From contig CP070700.1 in assembly GCA_020349865.1 (NCBI GenBank), forward strand, positions 1,012,006 through 1,017,367: a stretch of DNA of 5,362 bases. Reading direction: 5' to 3'. Below are positions 1 to 5,058 of this stretch, piece after piece; the stretch's first letter is position 1; the number at the start of each line of letters is the position of its first letter. The notes beneath the pieces were generated by a model. It did no database searches. It saw only the letters and a list, made by a program, of their open reading frames with translations, and was not told the DNA's origin. Made by a program: the position numbers and the translations under genes. The DNA is from Desulfobacteraceae bacterium (GTDB lineage Bacteria; Desulfobacterota; DSM-4660; Desulfatiglandales; Desulfatiglandaceae).

Positions 1-350
1 AAAACTTAGTACTTAGGGAACCCGAATACCCACCGGCTATAGGCATGCTTGCAACAGCATATTTTATCAAAGGGGAAAAAAAAAGGGGACTAAAATATAT
101 TGACAAAATGAATAAAATGGGGTTTAGCCCTGGCCTTTACCTCTATAAACGCGCTCAACAGTTTATTTCTGCCGGCAAGACTGACTACGCCATCTTATTA
201 CTTGAAATTGCGGTGGAAAGCAACAACGCGAAGCGAGATGTCCTTTCTCTACTTTCCCAATGTTACAAGGCACAAGGAATGGCTGTAGGCAATGCCGCCC
301 GGCAGTCAAAGAATCCGGAGCCGATAAGCAACTATGGTGCTTTTCACTAA
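1..350 (+). CDS. C-terminal part of a TPR-like helical repeat protein (5' partial)
   Basis: The reading frame is open from base 3 to a TAA at 348-350, and the first in-frame ATG (45) has no ribosome binding site in front of it, so this is the 3' end of a gene that starts upstream of the window. About 115 residues are visible. They alternate short amphipathic helices with an A-x-F/Y-x-x-G-x-x-x-x-A pattern, for example GMLATAYFIKGEKKRGLKYI, RAQQFISAGKTDYAILLLEIAVE and LSLLSQCYKAQG, the spacing expected of tetratricopeptide repeats. A short polar tail follows. Glycosyltransferases or scaffold proteins with TPR tails often lie beside flagellin genes, and a flagellin-modification role would fit, but the catalytic part is outside the window, so this is only inference. 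It converges on flaF with 60 bases between the stop codons. Confidence 0.6.
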   Translation, partial: NLVLREPEYPPAIGMLATAYFIKGEKKRGLKYIDKMNKMGFSPGLYLYKRAQQFISAGKTDYAILLLEIAVESNNAKRDVLSLLSQCYKAQGMAVGNAARQSKNPEPISNYGAFH

Positions 351-410
351 ATCCCGCCTAAAAAATATTCTCAACCTCCAGGTGATCTCTGGTTCTGCAT
401 TTGGGCTATT

Positions 411-797
411 CTATTGGTCGTTTGCGGGGGAACCCCTGAGGCCGGCGGCAATATTTTGGTTGATATTGATAACTACGGTAAGTTTCTCAAGGGCTGGAAA
501 TGCCATGGTATCGAAAATCCGCCGATCAATAAATGCAGCCAGGCTGATTAGATCCTGTTTAAGCTGCTTTGGCAGAGGATTGTCCTCTTTTGCCAGTTCA
601 CCTTGAAAGATACTCCAGATCCGCTGGTTGTACTTGAGCGCTTCATCCAGTCTCGCGTCTCGATCTTCAGCATCCCAGTTATTCTGACAGTCCTTCAGTT
701 TCAGTGCTGCCTGAGAAAGAACCCTTGCTTCTACCTCACGGCCGGACATGGTCGTCCTGTCAACGGTCTGATATGCTTCCAGCGGATTTCTATACAC
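411..797 (-). CDS. flaF: Flagellar biosynthesis regulator / flagellin chaperone FlaF
   Basis: The protein has about 128 residues and the FlaF family pattern. It starts YRNPLEAYQ, then has an amphipathic segment with AxVLSQAALKLKxCQxxWD (residues about 24-42), RxARLDEALKYNQRIWSIFQ (about 46-65), AAFIDRRIFDTM, and ends in LEKLTVVININQNIAAGL. In Caulobacter, FlaF is needed for flagellin production and is thought to act as a flagellin secretion chaperone that opposes FlbT. I chose the GTG start at 797 because AGGAGG (plus-strand bases 807-812) lies 9 nt upstream. The TTG two codons earlier (803) would leave only 3 nt. With the GTG start the gene overlaps the end of flbT by 8 bases and its ribosome binding site lies inside flbT, which suggests translational coupling. 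It is the last gene of the leftward flagellin cluster. Confidence 0.9.
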   Translation of the reverse strand: MYRNPLEAYQTVDRTTMSGREVEARVLSQAALKLKDCQNNWDAEDRDARLDEALKYNQRIWSIFQGELAKEDNPLPKQLKQDLISLAAFIDRRIFDTMAFPALEKLTVVININQNIAAGLRGSPANDQ

Positions 798-1176
798 GAT
801 CAATTACCTCCTGTTCATAATCTATCAGCTTTATGGCCAGCTTGAGTGCCTGGTAATAACTGCTGCTGAGTATGTTTTCGCTGATCTTATCAATCAAAGC
901 AAGTGTACTGGGCGCTGCTTTCACGATATCCTGAACCAGCTTCCAATAGGTATTGTGGTGTTCTATAAGATTTCCTTCATCAACATACATGAGTTGGATG
1001 GCAAAATAAATCCTCCGCCCCGGTGAATCAGCATCCTTCTCACACATTATATCTTTTTGACGCAGAATAGGGACATTGTTCTCTATGAGTAAATCACATT
1101 TCGTATTCCCATTGGTGATGACCGCGCCTCCTACGATCATTCTCTCATGAGGCTTCAATGTAATCTTTAGGGGCAT
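790..1176 (-). CDS. flbT: Flagellin post-transcriptional regulator FlbT
   Basis: This 128-residue protein has the usual FlbT length. FlbT hallmarks are visible: the N-terminal LKITLKPHERMIVGGAVITNG (a beta-rich L-x-L-x-P-x-E...NGAVI-like start, residues 3-23), IENNVPILRQKDIM (31-44), and SPGRRIYFAIQLMYVD (51-66), followed by a helical C-terminal half. In Caulobacter, FlbT acts on the 5' untranslated region of flagellin mRNA and represses its translation or stability until the hook is complete. The start at 1176 keeps the conserved N-terminus. No Shine-Dalgarno sequence is visible in the 27 bases between it and the preceding stop, so translation may depend on coupling or on an A/U-rich leader. 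A later ATG at residue 13 would remove the conserved LxLxPxE strand. The gene overlaps flaF downstream. Confidence 0.92.
   Translation of the reverse strand: MPLKITLKPHERMIVGGAVITNGNTKCDLLIENNVPILRQKDIMCEKDADSPGRRIYFAIQLMYVDEGNLIEHHNTYWKLVQDIVKAAPSTLALIDKISENILSSSYYQALKLAIKLIDYEQEVIDRV
807..812 (-). promoter_or_regulatory. Ribosome binding site of flaF, inside flbT
   Basis: AGGAGG on the minus strand is 9 nt before the GTG at 797 and only 3 nt before the TTG at 803. It therefore decides in favour of the GTG start and places flaF initiation within the last codons of flbT. Confidence 0.75.
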
Positions 1177-1203
1177 TGTTTATTAGATGATTGATTGAGT
1201 TGT

Positions 1204-2058
1204 TTAATACAATAGTGACAGCAACTGCGTTTGAGCTTCGGTCAACGTCATGCCTGGTTCAATTGCCAGCGCATAACCCAGTTCATTACTCTTGAGTTCA
1301 GCCACAGCTTCCATATCGGCAGATTTTATTTCTTCCCCATAGCTGCGACGTGTTCCGGCACTTTCGGTTTCGTGTTCATAAGAATCTATTATGTCCGCGG
1401 CATTTTCGGCAAGGTCACTCCGCTTTTGCCTAAACGTCTCCCTGGCAGCATCCAGCTTTTCTCTAAAGATATGTACCTCTTCATCATCTGCGTCTTCTTG
1501 CAGTTCAGGAATATCGAATCCCTGAGCCCGTGTGCGGACTTGATGGCTGTGAATCTTCCTATAGAGTTTGTTCTCACCGGGCAGGCTTTTTGAATCGTCA
1601 ACTCCTAAAACAGCATCACGGCCAGTCATGATTTTCGTGGCGAATTCCTCATTGGGTGGCGGAATGGTCAATTGATCAATCAGCTTCCGAAACGCGTTGA
1701 TACTTTTTAACCTTCTTACCCTTTCTTCACTGCCGGGTGGAAATGGCGGGTAGTTTTTTATTAGTCCCTGCAATTCAGCCTTCATTCTGTCAATATAGTT
1801 TTCAATCTTCTCCATGTTTTTAAAAGCGACCCGGATGGTCCTGGCCGCCGAGTTAAGCCTGGAATGGATAACCTCAAGCTTTTCAACGCCAAAACGTACA
1901 TTGCAGGGCTCTGTTGAGCGGGATATACAATCTTTTGAAGATCTGATTGTCTTAACTGTGCTCGGCCCAAGGTTCAGGGAATCCAACGTTTTAGTCGCCT
2001 GGCTTTGGCTAAGGCTGAAAGCAGGTCTATTTAGGGCAATATTGTTGGATGTTTCCAT
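1204..2058 (-). CDS. Flagellin-cluster protein of unknown function (284 aa)
   Basis: I cannot assign this protein to a named family. It has 284 residues, is hydrophilic and mostly helical, and has no signal peptide or membrane segment. A polar Ser/Asn/Thr-rich N-terminus (1-50) is followed by a long helix (about 60-100). Next comes a striking NYPPFPPGSEERVRRL segment (102-117) continuing into INAFRKLIDQLTIPPP (120-135). A charged middle (180-240) leads to a C-terminal MTLTEAQTQLLSLLY (270-284). That terminus resembles the amphipathic D0 helix ending a flagellin (compare SQAAQSVLRLF in the neighbour), and residues 4-9 (SNNIAL) echo the flagellin N-terminus (SNIAL). Start 2058 is well supported by AGGAGG 7 nt upstream. 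Its place between flagellin and flbT suggests a role in flagellin export, folding or translation control; that is inference. Confidence 0.85.
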   Translation of the reverse strand: METSNNIALNRPAFSLSQSQATKTLDSLNLGPSTVKTIRSSKDCISRSTEPCNVRFGVEKLEVIHSRLNSAARTIRVAFKNMEKIENYIDRMKAELQGLIKNYPPFPPGSEERVRRLKSINAFRKLIDQLTIPPPNEEFATKIMTGRDAVLGVDDSKSLPGENKLYRKIHSHQVRTRAQGFDIPELQEDADDEEVHIFREKLDAARETFRQKRSDLAENAADIIDSYEHETESAGTRRSYGEEIKSADMEAVAELKSNELGYALAIEPGMTLTEAQTQLLSLLY

Positions 2059-2065
2059 GGTCTCA

Positions 2066-2078
2066 CCTCCTGAGGAGG
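2066..2078 (-). promoter_or_regulatory. Ribosome binding site of the 284-aa gene inside a 13-base palindrome
   Basis: On the minus strand CCTCC-TCA-GGAGG lies immediately before the start at 2058. The AGGAGG (2066-2071) is the Shine-Dalgarno sequence, 7 nt from the ATG, and the preceding CCUCC can pair with it in the same mRNA. Translation of the gene may therefore be limited unless the stem is opened. Confidence 0.6.
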
Positions 2079-2087
2079 GATAACACT

Positions 2088-2109
2088 GGAGGGGGATTGC
2101 TCCCCCTCC
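2088..2109 (-). promoter_or_regulatory. GC-rich intercistronic hairpin with a GNRA tetraloop
   Basis: In the leftward transcript, GGAGGGGGA and UCCCCCUCC form a perfect 9-bp stem closed by GCAA, a GNRA tetraloop. On the other strand the loop would be UUGC. The hairpin is very stable but lacks a following U-tract, so intrinsic termination is unlikely to be complete. Likely roles are protecting the 3' end of a processed flagellin mRNA or partly attenuating the downstream genes. These roles are inferred. Confidence 0.65.
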
Positions 2110-2121
2110 TTACCCACACGT

Positions 2122-2136
2122 GCCTATTGAATAGGC
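2122..2136 (-). repeat. Small palindrome just after the flagellin stop codon
   Basis: GCCTATT-C-AATAGGC (minus strand) is a perfect 7-bp inverted repeat 15 bases past the flagellin TAG. In RNA it could form a 6-bp stem. No U-run follows, so it is not an obvious terminator. It is the first of three inverted repeats in this 93-base gap. Confidence 0.5.
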
Positions 2137-2151
2137 TGAGGGTTGTGTTAT

Positions 2152-2967
2152 CTAAAATAACCTCAGGACCGACTGTGCCGCTTGAGAGGCCAGGGCCAGG
2201 GAGGTCGTGCCCAGGGCCTGGCGTGTCTGGAGAATGAGCATGTTGGCACCCTCCTCGTTCAAGTCGGCTAATGTGAGATTGGACGCACCATCAGTAAGGG
2301 CATTAATCATTTTGTCCGTGAAATCCTCCCGGATGGTGACCGTACTCAAGTCACTGGACAAATTCTTAGCCTCTGTCCTCAGTGTCGATCTGGCAGTGTC
2401 AAGATCAGCAATAGCTGCCGTGATGTCTCCGTTACCGGCCCAGGCATTTGCAGCGTCGGCAATAGCAAGGCCAGACGCACTCGCATCAAATCCTGAAACA
2501 GTCAGACTTGAGGTGGCATCTTCGTTAAAATTAATCGTCAAGTCAGCATCAGCCAAGAGATTTGTTCCTTTGTATCCTGAATCCCCAGCCAAATCATCAA
2601 TCTGATCCATTAAGGCATCAAACTGGGTGGCATAATCAGCTCGCTCAGTCGTGCTTGAACTGGCCAGCGCAGCCTGTGCAATAGACTTGGCAGAGGCAAC
2701 CAGATCTGTAATAGATTCAATGCCGGTATTAGCGGCAGTGATGGTTTGAATACCTTCACTCATTTCGTCCTTAAGCGCTTCGAGGTCTGCCGCACGCTGC
2801 ATATGTGCCTCTGCTGCAAAGAAAGCGATAGGATCATCCAGTGCGCTGTTGACCTTTTTGCCTGTGCTCAAGCGGTTCTGGGTGAGTTGCATAAGGTCTG
2901 TCGTAGTTTGCAAACTATATAAGTTTGCACGCATTGCAGATGTGAGAGCTATATTACTTAATGCCAT
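2152..2967 (-). CDS. Flagellin (flagellar filament subunit)
   Basis: This is a 271-residue flagellin, short for the family. The N-terminal D0/D1 region (1 to about 140) contains SNIALTSAMRANLYSLQ, the signature NRLSTGKKVNSALDDP (31-46, here with FFAAEAHMQRAADLE following), helix 60-100 and the turn GYKGTNLLAD (131-140). A small variable insert (about 141-184) forms the only outer domain. The C-terminal D1/D0 region (about 185-271) ends in SLALASQAAQSVLRLF. There is no cysteine, as is usual for secreted filament subunits. The sequence style (SAMRxNL, QNRLSTGKKVNSALDDP) matches the flagellins that occur with FlaF and FlbT. AAGGAG (plus-strand bases 2975-2980) lies 7 nt before the ATG, and a sigma-28 promoter lies further upstream. 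The subunit is exported unfolded through the flagellar type III system and polymerises at the filament tip. Confidence 0.96.
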   Translation of the reverse strand: MALSNIALTSAMRANLYSLQTTTDLMQLTQNRLSTGKKVNSALDDPIAFFAAEAHMQRAADLEALKDEMSEGIQTITAANTGIESITDLVASAKSIAQAALASSSTTERADYATQFDALMDQIDDLAGDSGYKGTNLLADADLTINFNEDATSSLTVSGFDASASGLAIADAANAWAGNGDITAAIADLDTARSTLRTEAKNLSSDLSTVTIREDFTDKMINALTDGASNLTLADLNEEGANMLILQTRQALGTTSLALASQAAQSVLRLF

Positions 2968-2974
2968 GGTATTT

Positions 2975-2980
2975 CTCCTT
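2975..2980 (-). promoter_or_regulatory. Ribosome binding site of flagellin
   Basis: AAGGAG on the minus strand lies 7 nt before the ATG at 2967. It is a strong site, suited to a very highly expressed protein, and it fixes the start codon. Confidence 0.85.
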
Positions 2981-2996
2981 TTCTAGGGTTTTAGTG

Positions 2997-3019
2997 CTTC
3001 TGGCATTTCTTGCCAAAAG
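2997..3019 (-). promoter_or_regulatory. Hairpin in the flagellin mRNA 5' leader
   Basis: In the leftward transcript, arms CUUUUGGCA and UGCCAGAAG pair over 9 bp around the loop AGAAA. One pair is G.U, which forms only in the flagellin-strand RNA; the other strand would have a C/A mismatch, so the structure favours function in this mRNA. It ends about 17 bases before the AAGGAG ribosome binding site. In Caulobacter, FlbT acts on the flagellin leader, so this is a candidate target (inference). Confidence 0.6.
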
Positions 3020-3036
3020 GTTAAAGTTGGTAATCT

Positions 3037-3051
3037 GCCGATTTTATCGGC
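3037..3051 (-). promoter_or_regulatory. 15-bp palindrome in the flagellin leader, containing a second sigma-28-like -10 box
   Basis: GCCGAT-AAA-ATCGGC is a perfect 6-bp inverted repeat. On the minus strand its first eight bases are GCCGATAA, the exact FliA -10 consensus, but the matching -35 position (GGAAAATT) is poor. It may be a weak second promoter, an operator for a dimeric regulator, or a leader RNA hairpin, since it lies downstream of the stronger sigma-28 promoter. The sequence alone does not choose between these. Confidence 0.45.
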
Positions 3052-3127
3052 GCCTCTAAACAAATTTTCCTGGTCTTAAACCCTGTCCTCGCCTCCTTTC
3101 CTGACCAAATTTTGTGCTTAAAAAGCC

Positions 3128-3154
3128 TTATCGGACAATTTTTTTGAAACTTTA
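3128..3154 (-). promoter_or_regulatory. Sigma-28 (FliA) promoter of the flagellin operon
   Basis: Read on the minus strand, TAAAGTTT (plus-strand bases 3147-3154) is followed by exactly 11 bases and then TCCGATAA (3128-3135). The classical FliA consensus is TAAAGTTT-N11-GCCGATAA, so 15 of 16 defined positions match. The transcript would start near 3121 and carry a leader of roughly 150 nt before the flagellin ATG. This fits late-class, hook-checkpoint control of flagellin. Confidence 0.9.
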
Positions 3155-3214
3155 TAGGTTTTTTCGAATTTTTTGAGACGTTTCCGTTTTTCCCCCTTGA
3201 ACTTCTTGAAAATA

Positions 3215-3244
3215 TTGACAAATGCAAGTGAAATAGGGTATTAT
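3215..3244 (+). promoter_or_regulatory. Sigma-70-type promoter pointing to the response regulator
   Basis: A perfect -35 hexamer TTGACA (3215-3220) is followed after 18 bases by TATTAT (3239-3244), a close match to TATAAT. Transcription would begin near 3251 and run rightward through a roughly 400-base leader to the regulator at 3652. It is divergent from the flagellin sigma-28 promoter, with about 60 bases between the two -35 elements. A CTTGAA-CTT-CTTGAA direct repeat sits just upstream (3196-3210). Confidence 0.65.
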
Positions 3245-3250
3245 TAGATG

Positions 3251-3651
3251 AAAAATTTAAGAAAACGGCTAACCAATAGGTGGTATTCGTTGATCGTTAC
3301 TCACCCAGGGAGCAGGATTTGTTCTTGAAATCTAAAAAATTCAGATAATTAGGCTAAATAGCAAGATAAAAAACAGGTCCAACAAGTTCGGATAAATCAA
3401 AGGCAGGTAATTCACTGGATTCCCGCCTTCGCAAGAATGATAATGGTTATTTTGTCGTTGCCGCGAAGGCGGGAATCCATGGTTTTACGTCATGAACGAT
3501 CTGCCCGATCTTTTTGAGATAGTGCTAACAAAAGACGCAATGCTCTGTCTTGCCTAATTATTTGAAAACAATGATACAACTTATCTGCGACCCACAGAAC
3601 CGCGAAAGACTGATATCACCTGACAATTGCCACGAATGGAGAGAGCCGTCC
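3251..3651 (+). other. Gene-free leader of the response regulator
   Basis: Between the sigma-70-type promoter and the chosen regulator start there is no convincing gene. Apart from the REP-like element I see no riboswitch, attenuator or second promoter. The last 102 bases (3550-3651) are open in the regulator's frame and could encode an N-terminal extension if a TTG (3550) or an ATG (3571) were used, but no ribosome binding site precedes either. Confidence 0.5.
3416..3479. repeat. REP-like inverted repeat element (REPIN-like)
   Basis: Two inverted copies of a roughly 28-base unit beginning TGGATTCCCGCCTTCGC face each other across an 8-base centre (3444-3451). The outer 17 bases (3416-3432 and 3463-3479) are perfectly complementary, and the next 11 match at 6 positions, the other differences being mostly transitions. 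The unit resembles the widespread ATTCCCGCCTTCGCGGGAATGAC type of dispersed palindrome seen in many proteobacterial genomes. It lies in the leader of the response regulator and would fold strongly in RNA. Confidence 0.75.
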
Positions 3652-5058
3652 ATGGACGAAGATTTTGAGATCCTATTTGTTGATGACGACAGGCATATAC
3701 TTTCCCTTGTAAAAGAATATCTATCTTTACAGGGCTACATAGTTACCGTCGTTGATAATGGTTTGGATGCATTTGAGCTCTTGAAGGAGAAGGGTTTTGA
3801 TATCGTCTTTACCGACCTGAAGATGCCCGATTTTGGTGGGCTTGAACTACTCGAAGCCATAAAAGAGGTCAATCCCGAAACAGAAGTCATTCTTGTGACC
3901 GGGTATGGAACAATAGAGTCGGCCATCAAAGCTTTGAAGCTCGGGAGTTATGATTACCTCCAAAAACCCATCAAGTTAGAGCGGCTAAAAGTGTTAATTG
4001 ATCGGATTATGGAGAAAAAGAAGCTGCAAAAGGAAAACATGTTACTCAAGAGGAGCTTGAAAGAAAGATATAGGTACGATGAGTTGGTGGGAGTCAGCCA
4101 CAAGTTACAAGAGATTTACGAAATAATTGACAGAATCAGCCAAAACAGCCCGACGGTCCTGATCCAGGGGGAGAGCGGGACCGGAAAAGAGCTGGTGGCC
4201 AAGGTTATTCATCAAAACAGTGATCGAAAGGATAAGCCTTTTGTTCCGGTAAATTGCGGTGCCATTGTGGAAGGGCTTTTGGAAAGCGAGCTTTTTGGTC
4301 ATGTAAAGGGTGCCTTCACCGGGGCGACCCGTGATACAATTGGTCTCTTTAAGGCCGCAGAAGGTGGTACAATCTTTTTAGATGAGGTGGCCGAAATAAA
4401 CCCGGCTATACAGGTCAAGCTCCTCCGGGTACTCCAGGATAAAAAAGTAAGGCCCGTTGGCGATACCAGAGAATATAAGGTAAACGCCAGGGTAATAGCT
4501 GCCACCAACAAGGACCTGGAAGAGGCCATAAAGAAAGGGGCCCTGAGAAAAGATCTTTTTTACCGTCTGAATATTGTTTCTATCAAGATGCCCCCGCTAA
4601 GACAAATAAAAGAAGATATCCCGCTCTTGATAAACCATTTCCTCAATAAATTTAACTCTCGGAACAAAAAGAAAGTCGTGGGATTATCCTCGGAAGCTAT
4701 GGATATCTTATTAAATTATCATTGGCCAGGGAATGTGCGGCAGTTAGTAAATGTGATCGAAAGGGCCTTTGCCCTGGGAGTAAATGAAATAATACAAGTG
4801 ACTGACCTTCCCTCTGAAATAAAAAAGTTCGGAGATAATTCGAAAATAACCGGAACGGTCTATACGTTACAAGAAAATGAGGTTATCTTGATCAAGAAGG
4901 CCCTGTCCAAGACCGGCGGTAAAAAGGCTGAAGCAGCCGATTTGCTGGGAATAAATATTACCACCCTCTATAGAAAGATAAAGAGATATGGTATTCTGGA
5001 TGAGATGTTGCAAAATGCAAATTGTAAATCGCAGTTTGCACATCTGAGTAGCGCATAG
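3652..5058 (+). CDS. Sigma-54-dependent response regulator, NtrC/AtoC type
   Basis: From the ATG at 3652 the product has 468 residues. A receiver domain (about 5-120) has the acidic pocket D11-D13, phosphoacceptor D55 (FTDLKMPD), T83 and K105. A coiled linker (110-140) leads to the AAA+ domain with Walker A GESGTGKE (173-180), the sigma-54 contact loop GAFTGA (220-225), Walker B GGTIFLDEV (238-246) and the RKDLFYRLN and WPGNVRQL sensor motifs. A Fis-type HTH (about 410-448, ending TTLYRKIKRYGI) binds enhancer DNA. All key residues are intact. GGAGAG at 3639-3644, 7 nt upstream, supports this start. A TTG at 3550 or an ATG at 3571 in the same frame would add 34 or 27 residues but neither has a ribosome binding site. 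The cognate kinase is not in the window. The last roughly 15 residues come from an intergenic-type repeat. A flagellar role is possible but unproven. Confidence 0.95.
   Translation: MDEDFEILFVDDDRHILSLVKEYLSLQGYIVTVVDNGLDAFELLKEKGFDIVFTDLKMPDFGGLELLEAIKEVNPETEVILVTGYGTIESAIKALKLGSYDYLQKPIKLERLKVLIDRIMEKKKLQKENMLLKRSLKERYRYDELVGVSHKLQEIYEIIDRISQNSPTVLIQGESGTGKELVAKVIHQNSDRKDKPFVPVNCGAIVEGLLESELFGHVKGAFTGATRDTIGLFKAAEGGTIFLDEVAEINPAIQVKLLRVLQDKKVRPVGDTREYKVNARVIAATNKDLEEAIKKGALRKDLFYRLNIVSIKMPPLRQIKEDIPLLINHFLNKFNSRNKKKVVGLSSEAMDILLNYHWPGNVRQLVNVIERAFALGVNEIIQVTDLPSEIKKFGDNSKITGTVYTLQENEVILIKKALSKTGGKKAEAADLLGINITTLYRKIKRYGILDEMLQNANCKSQFAHLSSA
5008..5040 (+). repeat. TTGCAAATTG-type short repeat forming the 3' end of the regulator gene
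   Basis: Three variants of a TTGCAAA/TGCAAATTG/TTTGCA unit lie together here, encoding LQNANCKSQFA near the regulator's C-terminus, just beyond the Fis-type HTH. The nine bases TGCAAATTG recur at 5272-5280. Such A/T-rich, TTGCA-based repeats are typical of intergenic DNA rather than coding sequence. Confidence 0.5.

Noticed and set aside
360..392. Rho-independent terminator after flaF on the minus strand (CCAG/CTGG stem and T6)
   Set aside because: The stem is only 4 bp and the T-run starts about 12 bases beyond it, which is too weak and too far.
334..845. Rightward ORFs across flaF
   Set aside because: They are antisense shadows of flaF and flbT, with no ribosome binding sites and no family resemblance.
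3001..3015. TGGCA-N5-TGCCA read as a sigma-54 promoter
   Set aside because: The GG and GC elements are two bases too close on both strands. It is better explained as the core of the leader hairpin.
3022..3042. TAAAGTTG...GCCGAT on the plus strand as a rightward sigma-28 promoter
   Set aside because: The spacer is 7 instead of 11 bases and there is no gene directly served. The boxes belong to the leader palindrome of the opposite strand.
3021..3227. 68-codon leftward ORF over the flagellin promoter region
   Set aside because: It overlaps the sigma-28 promoter and leader, is low in complexity (Lys/Ser-rich) and has no good start signal.
3248..3328. 26-codon ORF right after the sigma-70-type promoter
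   Set aside because: Its ATG lies at the predicted transcription start without a ribosome binding site, and the product resembles nothing.
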